Positions 21,592-34,223 are shown, counted from the first letter of the stretch. The stretch: DNA of 64,000 nucleotides from Berghia stephanieae (GCA_034508935.3 CM067443.1:6556164-6620163); one strand, 5' to 3'. Made by a program: numbers and translations. Notes: generated from the letters alone by a model not told the origin.

Positions 21592-23064
21592 CACAACTAT
21601 CAGTCTTTTAAAATAAACTGAAGCTGATATTCTACCACATTCAATGTCAAAAAAAAAAAATAAACAAATAACTTCATAATCCGGCACTTAATTGCGTTCT
21701 CGACGTGAATTAGACTAATTTTGGGTCGCTGATAACAAACATTTATTTTTTTAATTTTTTTTTTTTAATTTAACAATTTTTTTGGAACGAATTTTAAATC
21801 CCGCCTGCGGCAACATCAAGGATACCGCAGTTATGTCACTCGGCCTAGATGATCCATCAGCTCGAATTCGAAGGCAGGAAAATATCAGGACCTTGGGCGG
21901 ATATCCGTGGAGAAGATTGAAATTTTTCATTTACACGCTCAGTTTTCATGTTATCCCACAATTTGTGGAAATCCATGGGGACGTTGGCAAATTAACTGCA
22001 TGCATGTTAAATGGCCATTAGGGTCTATTCCGTAACTCAAGTGTCAGCCGCAAAGTGAATTGGGATAGGCGACTTGCTCAAAAGCCACATAACGCGGTGG
22101 GTGGTCGATCCCGATACATTTCCGGCACAATGCAAAAACCATACCAATTACCCCCTCCCCACCAAGTCGTTGTGGCAAGGCAATGGCTTCCCTCGATCCT
22201 TTTTGCTTTTCTCGAGGAGTTCGTGGAAACCGTACTGAAGTGGAGTACCGACTGAGAGATTACTTAAAATTAATATGTATATATTATAGTATAGTCCGTT
22301 TCAAATACATGATCACTCATTTGATCTCTTTCTCTCAAATCGTGTTATGTATGCATTGTCACAAACTTTGGATACAGTCGTAGTCTTAGAATTTACTAGA
22401 CCTAATGAATCGTAAATATGAATAGTGTATCTTTTGTGGTTGTCATGCAATCAATTCCTTTGATGATTTGCGGTGTTTTAATTTTTACCACCCAGAATAT
22501 TAGAATTTTACAGTAACGACACACACAACATAACGTTATAAGGATTGTTTTCAGGAAGGGCCGTCGCGTGGACACAGAGCAGAATTCTCGACCACCTCAA
22601 TTTCTACACAAAACAATTATAACATTACCTATCCCTGTTTTACTCACACAATATTGTCAGGGATTTTTTGTGAAAAGGGAGGAGGGTGGAATAGAATTTG
22701 ATCTGTAGGACACGCTGCATTTCACCTTGTTATTGTGACCGTGATTAACATACGTGTAGTATTCGCAAACATATGACAGTTGTCTAAAAATATTATGATG
22801 CAAGGCATGGTTCTTGATGATCGTAAATAATTAACTTTTGAACCAGTTGGTTTTCCATTGAGCAAAAACATGATTAGTAAAGTCTAGTGCAATCTACGCC
22901 ACCATGTCAAATTACAACGAAAGTTATCAAACGATTTCAAAGATACAAGCCAAAGAGTGTAATCATGCATTTTGAAACGGATTTCTAGTTCGTCATCCCA
23001 TTTTTGAGAAATGAAAATGTAATTTTAAAGGAAACCAGTCATCAAAGCCCTTTTTTGTCTTCAG
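21592..23064. other. gap before exon 11
   Basis: No gene is seen. About 22040-22130 looks like a decayed minus-strand tRNA-derived SINE (GGCGACTTGCTCAAAAGCCACATAACGCGG... with a GTGGTCGATCCCGATA box). The rest is AT-rich and featureless. Confidence 0.4.
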
Positions 23065-23413
23065 GTTCCGTCTCCAATAAAGACGACAGGAACAGAATCG
23101 TCATTTGGAGGCCTGGTCAGAAATGTCCAGTAAGGGGCTGTACGACTGTTATCAGAAATGGCCGTTGGAAGTATATTCGTCACTGGAAGGAACAGCATAC
23201 TTACATCGTGACAAAATACGCATGCCCTGTTTGTCAAGCTCGATTCAAACGCAAGGAGAGACTGACAGCTCATTGCATCACCCATCACGGTCTCCGTTCT
23301 GAAGCAGCTGGCGTAGAAATTGAATTGAAGGAAGCCAACAATCAATTCATCGATCCTGGTTCTCTTACGTTAGCGTGTGTAATGGGCTGTGAAAATAATA
23401 CAATGAATAGATA

Positions 23414-23414
<1 letters not shown>
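23065..23414 (+). CDS. alternative terminal exon 11: WRPGQ, CPVRGC finger + C2H2 + QFIDP tail
   Basis: Starts after CTTTTTTGTCTTCAG with split codon N-GT, then 115 codons and TAG. W14-R-P-G-Q-K leads to finger 1: C20-P-V-R-G-C25, 13-residue loop, H39-W-K-E-Q-H44. Finger 2 is C53-x2-C56-x12-H69-x4-H74 with FKRKER. The tail NNQFIDPGSLTL follows an acidic stretch. It is closest to exon 10 and to the decayed exon at 27598 (shared YIVTKYxCP linker and acceptor). A long (AAT)n microsatellite begins right at the stop codon, so the 3' end of this transcript is unclear. Confidence 0.87.
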
Positions 23415-23507
<93 letters not shown>

Positions 23508-23508
23508 C
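23413..23508. repeat. (ATA)n microsatellite abutting exon 11
   Basis: About 95 bases of AAT/ATA repeat start within a few bases of the exon 11 stop. Confidence 0.95.
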
Positions 23509-23734
23509 AAAGTGCCTTGGTTTTGGGGATTATGCATGTACATGCAGGGCGGTTACTGAAAAGGAGTAGAAATGTCTCCTCTATCTTATTATGAACACCA
23601 ACAAGTCTTAATTTCAACTTCCTCTCCAAATGCTGATTTCTGTAAATAGGGAAGACATTCAGATATTGTGGAACAAATGCATTCTTACGGCCCTTCATCA
23701 TTTATGATGCGAAGATTAGAACACGAAAACCGCT

Positions 23735-23881
23735 AGCATCTATCTATCTATCTATCTATCTATCTATATCTATCTATCTATCTATCTATATATCTATTAT
23801 CTATCATCTAAATCTATTATACTATCTATGTGCTATCATCTATCTATCCATCATCAATCATCATCATATCATCATCATCTC

Positions 23882-23947
<66 letters not shown>

Positions 23948-23972
23948 ATCTATCTATCTATCTATATTTTAT
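23735..23972. repeat. (TATC)n microsatellite
   Basis: Two blocks of TATC repeats separated by ATCATC-rich sequence. Frames through it give Ser-Ile-Tyr-Leu repeats only. Confidence 0.95.
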
Positions 23973-24288
23973 CTATATTCCACCACGCATTGCAATTCGT
24001 GCGTTCGTGATCTGGGTTTTTGTTTTGTTTTTTTTGTTTTTTAATTGTTTGTTCGGGTTTTTTGTTTGTTTTTTTTTAAATGATTTTCATGATTTGTTTG
24101 TTTTATTTCCTTATTTTCTTTCTTTTTGTTTAGTTTTGTTGGGGGGGGGGGGGGGGGGGGGTTTGTGTATTTTTTGTGGGGCTTTTCTTTTTCTTTCTCT
24201 TTTAAATGCACGATCCGAATGACTTTTGCAATTAATGTTTTCGATTATTTAAAACGGCATGTCTTGTCATCTCCTCGCTGTCTCCAGG

Positions 24289-24460
24289 TTCCATTGTCAA
24301 TGAGAAAGAAGTTCGCTGGTTCTTGTTTTACTGCGATGACTCGCATACTTCCGATTCCGATCGTACAAATGCAGTTGGCCACTAGATCTATTTGGAATGG
24401 AGCACGTCACAACGGTCGCGTGAATTCGTGCGACATTGCGTAGTGGTCAGCTGCACTCGT
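24289..24460 (+). pseudogene. possible decayed zinc-finger exon
   Basis: A good acceptor (CTCGCTGTCTCCAG) is followed by GTTCCATTGTCAATGAG, reminiscent of the GTTC... starts at 23065 and 35935. About 100 bases on, TTTGGAATGGAGCACGTCAC resembles the HW-x-A-R-H coding region of the exons at 35935 and 41371, but in a frame different from the exon start and with stops. No second finger and no FIDP tail was found. It could be chance. It is listed because acceptor, phase and spacing fit. Confidence 0.3.
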
Positions 24461-24716
24461 ACGATCAGCAATCTTGCGAATACTAAAATAGACTGACTCG
24501 TGACTCGTGTAACAGCAGACCATGTGGACATAGACGATGAAAAAAAAGTACTCAATTAATTTTGCCAAAAATGCCAAACAAATCACAGGACAATGCCAAA
24601 TGGCCTGAGAAAATACCAAACAAATCCCTTCCAGGCATCACATTTCCTACTAAAATGCTCGTAGTAGAAGTAGATAAACATCTTTCTTATCCCGTTCCAT
24701 AAATTGATTTTCCTTG

Positions 24717-24846
<130 letters not shown>

Positions 24847-24999
24847 GTGTTTGATGGGCACTAAAATGCCTAATTGTTTGAAACGTGATGAAGTCGAGTT
24901 TGACCGAATTGAACAGAAATCTCTGTTCATTAGGAATTCCAGGTTGGCAGGGCTTTCTGATTTGTTTCAATGATAAAGAATGACTTATTTTCTAAAATC

Positions 25000-25507
25000 C
25001 CATCGTGGGCAGGGGGTACATACTGTGTCATCTATACCCCTTATATCTGTTTTCCAACATGCTTTCTGTCTTGGTCTTGGAATGAGATTACTTGGTTTTT
25101 CCTGGCCCTAGCCGGAGTCCTAGCTGGGAGGGAAACGGTCAAATGCATAGTTATTGTTTTGGGAGATGATATTTTTTTCCTTGTAAATCGTCTCTCTGTT
25201 TTGTATTATTATATTTGATATTTTGAATGTATAATTAAGCATTTGAGTGTATTCCTCGTTGTTGGATTTTGTGCTCTGTCTGGATGAGACTTATAGGTGA
25301 TCTCAAACTACAGTAAGTACATTGGTGGTATGCTCTTTGGAATCTACATCTGATCCCTATTTGTTCTCAGTTCCCCTATGTCTTACTTTTTTCTTGGGTG
25401 CTTTAATTGTAATCCTAGAACCTTTTACTATCCCATTTTCTTCCTTTTTACTGGCGCTGATATGACCTAAATGTGTTGCAAGCGCAATAAAACCCTTAAA
25501 AACAAAA
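25000..25507 (+). mobile_element. A5: A-family copy with target duplication
   Basis: Starts CCATCGTGGGCAGGGGG, some 15-30 bases inside the usual 5' end, and runs to the AAAACCCTTAAAAACAAAA tail. It is flanked by TTTCTAAAATC (24989-24999 and 25508-25518), an 11-bp target duplication. A slight 5' truncation with a target duplication is the mark of target-primed reverse transcription. Confidence 0.82.
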
Positions 25508-25669
25508 TTTCTAAAATCATTTCTATAGAAAGCTCGAATTCATTGCAAAATAAAGCTTTTTACAACAATTGGTTACGAAATATCAAAGAGTCTTACTTTG
25601 AGGGGTGGAATGACAATAATCTATAATGACAATGGATTTATTTATTTCGATTTTTTTATCCTATGCAAC

Positions 25670-25696
25670 GGGGGGGGGGGGGGGGGGGGGGGGGGG
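25670..25696. repeat. poly-G run
   Basis: A G homopolymer of about 26 bases, one of several in the window. Its exact length is doubtful in most assemblies. Confidence 0.9.
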
Positions 25697-25834
25697 TTGA
25701 ATAATTTATTTAGCAATTTGTTTCGTTTTAGCAATTGTTTGAATTGTTCGTCGGTATTTTGAGATTACCGATTGCTTCACAATAATGAATAAATAAAAAT
25801 AGATAAAATAAAATTCCCTTTGATTCTTCCCGTC

Positions 25835-25975
25835 GGGAAAATTTGTCTCTTGGGTCTGTTCCGCAAATTGAGTTTGGGCAAGGTGACTTGCTCAAGGCCG
25901 CACGGCTAAGCGCATATTCGAACTCGGTACCTTTCGGGTACGAAGCAAAGACCGTGCCGCTGAGCCACGCTGCAC
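25835..25975 (-). mobile_element. tRNA-derived SINE fragment
   Basis: On the minus strand: GTGGCTCAGCGGCACGGTC (A-box-like), GGTACCGAGTTCGAATATG (B-box-like), then CTTGAGCAAGTCACCTTGCC, the usual post-tRNA core of metazoan SINEs. No intact tRNA fold is seen. Confidence 0.65.
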
Positions 25976-26032
25976 TATGATGGAAAATAAACTTTTTGAA
26001 TTGCTCTCGCTTTATCAATATCATTATCTGCG

Positions 26033-26495
<463 letters not shown>

Positions 26496-26990
26496 ATTTG
26501 TTTTGTTTTTTAATAGTCGCTTTTTTAGTCGCTTTGAATTTGAATTTAATCATTTTCAACTATTTATCTCTGTAGAATATTGCTTCATTTAGCTTTGCAG
26601 GTTCGGCTTTCACTTTATTGAAGCACGTGTCGTAAAAGACTATATTTGTGGTTTACAGTATTGCAAGTATACCAAATCGTAAAGTAGCTAATTCTGGTAA
26701 TTTGTTAGTGCGATGGACAATTTAAAAATATGCATAGAAAAGTTGAAATTTTCCTGGGTTGTTTAACAGTTAATTTTGTTAACATTTGGAAATATTGTAA
26801 CAATGAGACTGTTAAACGGAATGAATGATAATTAATACCAAAATCTAGCGGTGCTTAAATGAGTCAATAAAATGTATAGTTAAATAAAATAGCGCGCACA
26901 CACACACACACATACACAAACACATTTTTACTAGACTGTTTTAACTATAATTCCAATGTAATATAACATGTTTCATTTCTTGTTTACCTT

Positions 26991-27016
26991 TTGAAGGCCA
27001 AAGGCCGAAACGTCGT
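26991..27016 (+). other. hammerhead-like core relic
   Basis: TTGAAGGCCAAAGGCCGAAACG-type string: GGCC/GGCC stem with an AAA loop, then CGAAACGTC. It resembles the degenerate hammerhead motifs known from Penelope-like retroelements. No reverse transcriptase is seen near it. Confidence 0.35.
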
Positions 27017-27597
27017 TTACTTTGTTTTGTATCTTTTATAAGAACCATTTTTACTCTTATTTTATTTTACTAATGATAATTAACTTTGTCACCAATTTAT
27101 AAATCGCATTCTAAGTGTCTCTCCTTTTGGATTGCCTACCATCGTCCTTTTCCTATATCATAAGACCAAAATTATCCTAAATTGTTGCAGGCGGAAATAA
27201 ACTACATCAAACTTGTTTTGATCAGTGTTTTTAAAAATGTTTTGATGTGTTTGGTTCTTTTTCTGTTTTGCTTTGTTTTGATTTCCGTTTCAAGTCAATG
27301 TACGTGAATACATATATGGCTCTTTAATTAAATGTGTAAGACAAGTAAGACTTGTCTTTAAGGTTTTACTCGCCTGAATAAAGTTTGAGGATTTATTGAT
27401 TGAAAGTAGGATTGATGTAGTGGCCATCTTTTAGCCGTCACTGTATGTACTGTCAACATAGCTTATTTAGTCTTGGGAGAGCTTCTACTTCGTGTTGGAA
27501 TTGCACCCCTAAGCATTACCACGTGTAAGATTGTCGGTTCCAGTAATTTACAAGCAACTTTTATCGATAGTCAAAATAGGCACTTTCTTGTCTTCAG
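27017..27597. other. gap before decayed exon
   Basis: AT-rich, with no gene recognised. It ends in CACTTTCTTGTCTTCAG, the same acceptor string as exons 10 and 11. Confidence 0.4.
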
Positions 27598-27960
27598 GTC
27601 GCTGCAAGAAACAGGGATGGTTATGATTGGTTCAGGGCACTATGGAGGCCAGGAGACAATGCCCGTGGAAGGCTGCTCCATTATGATTGCAAACCACTAT
27701 AGCAAGTACGTTCGTCATTGGAAAGAACGACACGAGATGATGGTTACCAAGTACCATTGCCCATCTTGTCCCCTGAAAGTCACACGAAAGGAATATATCA
27801 TAAGACATTGCATGTTAACGCACAGGATAAAGTGATGACGACACTTCCGTCCAACGTCCACTTGAAGTAGAGGAATTCAATTTTAGATTTATCGATCCAA
27901 ACCCCCTTAATTGGATCAAATTCTTGGTGTACAGAAATAACATTTCTAATAGCAGAATAT
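27598..27960 (+). pseudogene. decayed zinc-finger exon of the exon 10/11 sub-family
   Basis: The acceptor TTTCTTGTCTTCAG is intact. In the usual phase the frame closes after about ten codons (TGA), and the finger region is read in another frame. There one sees a finger 1 remnant (VEGC, 13-residue loop, H-W-K-E-R-H) lacking its CPV start because of an apparent one-base loss in TGCCCGTG. A complete finger 2 (YHCPSC ... KEYIIRH) is followed by a stop soon after its last His. Downstream, FRFIDPNPLNW is still readable but lies beyond stops. LWRPG is recoverable only in a third frame. It is an exon in decay, not a sequencing slip at one place, since several lesions are needed. Confidence 0.75.
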
Positions 27961-28417
27961 CTCTCAAGTTTCAATACAATTTGTCGGGTTAAAATTAGAC
28001 TTAAAAAAAAAAATGGCGACTGTATACGATCGGACTTTTTCGTCTTTCAACCTACCTCATCCCTGCATTAGACCATTCTCCCTTTAAATTAATACATAAC
28101 TTTTAATAAAATGATGATCAATAGCTGAATTGGTCATTTCTATATATCCCCCATCCCCCTCTTTTTTTTTCAATAAGACAGACTTGTGCTCAAAGTATTG
28201 TTAAACAATCTAGATTTACACTTTGTATTTTCTTTTTTTTTTTTTTTTTAATACGTTTTTTTTTATAATTTGAACGCAGGCGTTAGGGTTAGTTATCAAT
28301 ATGCTGATCAGAATCTCAGTGAATGGGTGTCTGTCATGTCAAGTCTTAGGGCCGAGATTTTATGTAAATATTAAGAATGGTCAGGATATACATCAGCTTT
28401 ATCATTTTGATTTCCAG

Positions 28418-28707
28418 GACGACTTTGGCGACCCCATCAAGTGTGCCCTGTGGACAACTGTCCTGCTTTTATCACCAAGAAATTTCGGCGACACTGGCAG
28501 GAGAGACATGTGCCGTTTGTTCTAATGTTCCAATGCGATGACTGCCAGAAACAATTCACTCGGAAGTCGAGCATGATGCGGCATTTTGAAAGCAGACACA
28601 ATGGAGATTCTTCATTTCAGAAATCATGGGGTGATTACGTTGTCAACATCAGATATCACGATCCTGGAGGACTCACACTGGAAAAGGTTTTTGGACTTGA
28701 TGTTTAA
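28418..28707 (+). CDS. alternative terminal exon 13: LWRPHQ, CPVDNC finger + C2H2 tail
   Basis: Starts after CATTTTGATTTCCAG with split codon N-GA, then 95 codons and TAA. R-L-W3-R-P-H-Q leads to finger 1: C9-P-V-D-N-C14, 10-residue loop, H25-W-Q-E-R-H30. Finger 2 is C39-x2-C42-x12-H55-x4-H60 with FTRKSS (Thr replaces the first Lys of the basic patch). The tail NIRYHDPGGLTLEKVFG is diverged, with HDP in place of IDP and GG in place of xP. Polyadenylation may use AATAAA at 28950. A GTG near the exon edge is not a credible start. Confidence 0.86.
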
Positions 28708-28949
28708 GCGGAAATCCAGCCATAAGGGCAAAGATTGAGCTATCAATGTACTGAAATTGCCTCATCTGAAATAAGTCTGTTGTGGAAAATGGTGCATACT
28801 TTTCGTCCACAATTAACTCCAATACTATCAGATTACCTACCTCTTACTGGCCTCAGAATACATTTTATAGACACGGCTAAAACATAATTGCGTCTAAATT
28901 GATAGTTCTAATTCATAAACCCAAGGATATTGAATTTTCAATTCCTTTC

Positions 28950-28955
28950 AATAAA
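28950..28955 (+). terminator. AATAAA poly(A) signal after exon 13
   Basis: The hexamer lies about 240 bases after the stop at 28707. Confidence 0.4.
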
Positions 28956-28999
28956 TCATAATTACTTCAGTCTTCACAGCAGATCAAGTAAGTAGTAAG

Positions 29000-29475
29000 C
29001 CTCTTAGTCTGAATGACGCTTGCTGAGAATTGTGTGATTCAGTCACAGATTTTAGAAACCTCGATGAGTTTAGCTGCTCTCTCCATCCATCTTGTTTATT
29101 GTTTCCATTGGTCACTGTCGTAGGGCAGAGTTTTGAGGCTGTCATGATCTTGTTGTGACTTTAGTATGGAGGGCATTGCAGTTTTTCTTAGTTCTTCAGG
29201 ATTAATTCGGCCTCATCTGAATCTAGAAAATTCTTACATGTAGAGAGATCCTGGTTCAGGATAGTTACTATTGATGTTGGTGGTCTCCCTACATATTTGT
29301 TGCCATGAAGGAAATATTCAGTCATTGCAGTTTGGGGTGGAATGTTATCTTCTCGGCGAAAGATGTGACCAAATAGCCTCCATCGCTGTTCCTTTATTAT
29401 TGTACTCGGGTGTTGGACCCTGGTTCTTTCATAGAGAGCAGTATTTGTAATTGTCTCTGGCCAATAGATTCAGAT
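29000..29475 (-). mobile_element. 5'-truncated LINE: reverse-transcriptase C-terminal end
   Basis: Reading the minus strand gives ALYERTRVQHPSTIIKEQRW, then RLFGHIFRR, IPPQTAMTEYFLHG, GRPPTSIVTILNQDL, and further on TMPSILKSQQDHDS-like text. This RxxFGHxxR ... GRPxT pattern is typical of the region after the reverse-transcriptase domain in several non-LTR retrotransposons. At least one stop and a frame change are present and the 5' end is missing, so it is a dead copy. Confidence 0.7.
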
Positions 29476-30603
29476 TACACGACTCAATTATTTGCGGTGG
29501 TATGAATCAATGAATCGAGACTTTCTAAGATCAAGAGTTTTATCTAAATGCCCCTGCTTTAAAGCTATTCTGGGTAAACTGCTTTTATTAATACCTCGTG
29601 ATATGCCACTTTTCGTACCACAGTGCCAGTGCACACTGTGTAAACGAAAGACAATTAGCGCCCTAACTTTGCCAGATATTCTTGATTGTATCGGGTTTAC
29701 CTTAAAATTGCATTGAATTGACATAATGTTTATAATAAACTCTCTTGTGAAGAATATAACATCGATGGGAAGGACAAGATATGATCAAACGTATTTAATT
29801 TGTCATGTAAATAAATGTCGACTATGGTGCAAATGTTGTAAGCTGAAAAGTAGAGACTAAAAAATGTTGGAGAAGGGCTAGCGTAGTAAACGTTATGATT
29901 GGCAACGATGATGTTTACTTGAACATGATATTCACCCAATTAATCCCTTACAAGACGCTATATAATATTTATTTCGAGCAGCCTCGTTTTAGTACTGATT
30001 GTAGTTGCCAGATTTTATTATTTATTTCTGCCGTCAAAGAACAAATGTATGTGTTTTAAAAACAGGTTTCAGTGCCATACACATAGCCATGGTGATCACC
30101 ATGACGATTCACCTTGTCAACACTTAAATTCTTAAATAGACTTCACAAGTTGCCTCCATACTATCGTGTTTTGATGAAATTCAGAAAGGCGGCAATTAAA
30201 GACTCCGGCAATTCTCACTGATACTGATAGCGCTAAGAAAAAAAAAAGATTAGAGGTAACGCTACGATGCAAGTGGTAGTAACCGATATTATCTATTAAT
30301 GTGCATTCGCAGTACATATTAACCATTACTGTTTTCCTCGCTTTGATCTCACTCAATGAAACTAACTTAAATTACCTTTTTTAATCCAGCCAGTATATTA
30401 CAATTGGATTATAAGTATTACAGAACATATCGGCCACATTTGAATGGAGACGTGGGAAAAATAATATGAAATTTGAAAGACAGCGCCTTGCTTGTTTGCT
30501 GCCCACCAGATAAGTTCCTGTTTCGATGACACATTTCATCTGTTCATGAAAAATGGGAGAACGTTAAGAATCTATGTGCTCCTCTGACTGTCCTTAATTT
30601 ATA
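29476..30603. other. gap with nothing recognised
   Basis: AT-rich sequence without a domain, splice context or clear repeat. The two opposed frames of about 75 codons near 29490-29724 overlap each other and look like chance. Confidence 0.4.
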
Positions 30604-30627
30604 ATATTATATATATGAATATATTAT

Positions 30628-30686
<59 letters not shown>
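30604..30686. repeat. (TA)n microsatellite
   Basis: About 80 bases of TA/ATT-rich repeat. Confidence 0.95.
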
Positions 30687-30689
<3 letters not shown>

Positions 30690-30939
30690 TTTTTGATATA
30701 TTTTTATATATGATTTCTTTTTTAACCGACTAGTGTCCCAGTGTCGCAAAAGGTAACCAAATATATATATATTACAATTACAATTGACATGAAGATGGTT
30801 TTCGTGAACATATAAGTTTGATTAGACAATGCCTTGATTTAATAAAAAAATTTTAATCAAATGTATCGTCAACATTTCTTCGAAAACAGACGCCATCATT
30901 TTAGCTCGTCGGTTATGGGTTAAACTTCCGGTACACGAT

Positions 30940-31332
30940 TATGACATTTAGATATGAGTACTTGCACTAGACCGATACCAGGTAGTGGTTCCTCTCATTA
31001 TTTTTAATACAGACAATTTCTTGAAGTTCATATAAACCAGTTTCTGTTCTTTAATTGGTAAAAATTCTACTTCACGTGATCCAAATATTTAATGTATTTG
31101 ACCAGATAGTTTGCCAAATTTTTGATGATTACTATATATCCGATTACAACAATAACATATGTCAGCCGGTAAATACCGGGTTCTCTAACCCAAGATAACT
31201 GGCGTCATACGTCACTCCTCGAAATCTGTATCCTTCTCTCTTTGTACACAATAAATATGATCCAGGATTAAAATCTTTATTTTATTTTTTAATTTTCATT
31301 TTAAAAGATTTTGTAGCTATGGTTCCTTTAAA
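30940..31332 (+). repeat. D-family dispersed repeat, copy 1
   Basis: Collinear with 47793-48180 over CCTCTCATTATTTTTAATAC, GCCAAATTTTTGATGATTAC, CCGGGTTCTCTAAC, GGCGTCA(T/C)ACGTC, TTCTCTCTTTGTACACAATA and TTGTAGCTRTGGTT. Both copies have the same orientation. It is non-coding, and the ends were not resolved to the base. Confidence 0.8.
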
Positions 31333-31681
31333 AAAATGATTTACATGCAATTGTCAATACAATTTTGATTTTATGTACGATTTTGACCACAACAAACGCC
31401 TTTCCTTACGCGAGTCAACTGGTGGACGGTGTGTCGGAAGTAACAAGTGGATGCACATTCTTTTTACGAATGAATATTGAATGCCTGTTTCGGTTTTTAA
31501 TATTTTTTTTTGTATTAATTGCGATGAAACAGATATTCTCTAAATTGGTGATAATTTTTAAAATTATCTTTCTTCATTATACTGAAAAGGAAATAATAAC
31601 GAATTGGATTTCATGTACAGTACATTAATGGGTGCTTGGAGAAAAATGCAAAGACGCCAAATTTCATCACACGTAACGTAC
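31333..31681. other. gap with nothing recognised
   Basis: The AT-rich open frame here (31365-31628) is hydrophobic by composition, with no domain or splice context. Confidence 0.35.
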
Positions 31682-31685
31682 CGTC

Positions 31686-31725
<40 letters not shown>

Positions 31726-32197
31726 GCTCTTTCTTTCTTTCTTCTTACTTGTTCTCTCTTTCTCACTCTCTTCTTACTGCTCTCTTTTCTCTCTTCTATT
31801 TTCTCTTCTCTCTCTCTCTCTCTCTCTCCTCTTCCCTCTCTCTCTCTCTCTCTCTCTCTCTATTTCTAGCAAACTACAAAAAGGACGGCCCTGCTGGCAC
31901 TACTTCTTACTTCTTTCCTATGTTATGTTAGTCAGGTCTTTGCAAAGACAATACAGAGCCTATTCTATAAAGGCCAATTTCAAAAAAGAGCACATATTAA
32001 ATTTGTCGGAAAAGGTATTCTTTTCAAGGCTATCATTAAACATACAAACAATAAACAAACCCAAAGCATCTGATAACCCCATTTTTAAAATATATGGTTT
32101 AAAATGCTTTTACGTTGCTCACCTTAGATTACTGTGTACTGTTTTTTCCCATTTTTTAGTTTGTCTATGGTTACGTATTTTAAATCATCTTGGGAAG

Positions 32198-32240
<43 letters not shown>
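31682..32240. repeat. (TC)n tract and 42-base poly-C run
   Basis: Imperfect TC repeats (31682-31862) are followed by unremarkable sequence and a C homopolymer at about 32199-32240, then (CA)n. The 254-residue open frame spanning them is an artefact of the repeats: Ser-Leu, then Pro runs. Confidence 0.9.
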
Positions 32241-32247
<7 letters not shown>

Positions 32248-33814
32248 CCACACGTACACACACACACACAAGCCCTCTTTTTGCTTTCAACCATCTCAGC
32301 GCGACCGCCACCACTGGCTCTTGGTTCCTTCACTACCATCACGCCAGAATAGTACTCAAAATATCTGATCTTTGCGGGGGTAAAAAAATTAATAGAAAAA
32401 CGATGTTTCGAACGATCCCAAGCAAGATCAGTACGTTGGGTATAACATAAAAATGATTAGAGAAATTAATTATAGTTGGTTTTGTTTGTTTATGTGATTA
32501 TTGGTTATAATTTTTTTAATTTTTTTTATATTTTTTTTATTCGGCAAGTGTTTTAATATATTCGAGTGCATTCCATGTGGTTCAAATTCTCTGTCTGGAT
32601 GACTTGCATCGGGTATCTAGATCGTTGTTGGGATCTTCTCCACTTTTCTCGAGCTAGTTTCATTCGTCTTACACTACACATTTTCAAGAACACGAAAGCC
32701 GCAGACATCCATGAACTGTATCAGTATCTACCTGACACTTATATGTTTTTGTACACTAACGTCTTTTTTTTTTTCTTTAAAAAAAATTTATTTATTTATT
32801 TATTTTTACCGACTGGTGTCCCAGTACCGCAAAAGGTGTTTAAGAAACGTAACCAAAATAGCGGCTACCTTTTTATGATTTGAAAGGTTCCGCACAAATG
32901 GTTTGAATTTTTTTAAATTTTATTTTTGATCCATTGAGTTCACTTTGGAGTACTCAGTGGAGTATAATTTTGCATAACTGATGATCTTAATTTGTTATGA
33001 TGGGCATTTTTCTTCCACGCGTAAAATACGTTCAAAATTCTATATTATTTGGACCGAAGGTTGTTCAAAATCAGATCAGGGTATTATTGTGATTATTCAT
33101 TTACAGTTAAATTTATTTGTTATTACTATATTTTTTTAATATTTTAAAGCGGATGCAACACTTTTAGGATATTTAAGTAAGTGCCTAATGGAAAATGATG
33201 GTTGTAACCTATAACATTTAAAAGTATGAAGTAACTTGTGTTGGTTCTAAGTTTGTCATAGTAGATGAATATTTTCTCATCTTTTTGAAAACAATGCCAC
33301 GGTTTTGGAATTAAATATGGTAGGGTGTCCAGCATTTTATTGTATCTCTTTTGATGGTGCTCCTTTACCTTTGATTGAATCTGACCTACGTTTTGGGTGT
33401 TTAATTTTATACTAAAATCGCGGTTACTCTTGGGAATCGATGATCTCAGCCATCTGTGAACTCATCCATTTTGTCTTACTTACGCCTACGCATATTTATA
33501 CCCCCTCCCCTTCAAAATACATCTAAGAAAATATTACTTTAAAATGTTCTGTTCCTTGAACTTACTACTTACTGCTATTTTCATGGCCAAACGATGTGTT
33601 GTTATTTATTGCCCTATGTTTCATAATTGACAATAAAAAGAATTGTTTTAAAATGTGTTTTGTATGTTTGCTCTATATTGTATTTAGTTGCATAATATTG
33701 ACTATTGAAGCCACGAAACATTTACATACACGTACCGTTAAGCCATTTACTGATGATAGTTGATGATTACTTTTTAAAAAGAATAGTGGGTTTTATATAA
33801 TCATAGATTTTATA
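32241..33814. other. gap with nothing recognised
   Basis: AT-rich, with T/A-runs near 32765-32805. CCGACTGGTGTCCCAGTACCGCAAAAGG at 32809-32836 resembles CCGACTAGTGTCCCAGTGTCGCAAAAGG at 30725-30752, marking a short dispersed repeat of unknown type. No gene is seen. Confidence 0.4.
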
Positions 33815-34223
33815 TAATGAAACTGAAAGAAGGTGGGGAGGAAGTTACTTACTTTGTCTTCTTCTATCCCCTTCCATCTGTTTTCCAAGTTGCTTTCTTT
33901 CTTTGTCTTGGAATGGGATTGCTTGGTTGTGTCCTGGCCTTTACTGGAGTCCTTAACTGGGAGGGAATCAAGCAAATGTTTAAAATTAGTTTGGGGATGA
34001 TTTTCCCCCCTTGTAAATCATCTCTCTGTTATGTATTGTTAGTTATGTTTTCTGGATTTTTTTGATTCTGTAAATATTTGAGTTGTTTTCTCTTAGTGGG
34101 ATCCTGGAATAATAAGGAAAAATTCGGGACATTCGAATGAGTTCGAGGAATCTGTGTTCGAGGAAACCGTGCTGGAGTGTAAATGTATCGCAAGCGCCTC
34201 AAAACCCTTAAAAACAAACAACA
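33815..34223 (+). mobile_element. A6: A-family copy carrying an F-family piece
   Basis: A-family sequence from AAGGTGGGGAGG to the GTAAATCATCTCTCTGTTATG region and TAGTGGGATCCTGG. It is then replaced by an F-family segment (34106-34183: AATTCGGGACATTCGAATGAG, GTTCGAGGAAACCGTGCTGG) before the A 3' end CGCAAGCGCCTCAAAACCC. It looks like an F insertion combined with a deletion. Confidence 0.7.

Noticed and set aside
23735-23972. CRISPR-like regular repeat
   Set aside because: It is a simple TATC microsatellite without spacers, in animal DNA.
31604-32368. 254-residue open frame on the plus strand
   Set aside because: It consists of (TC)n and poly-C translations joined by featureless sequence; no domain, no splice context.
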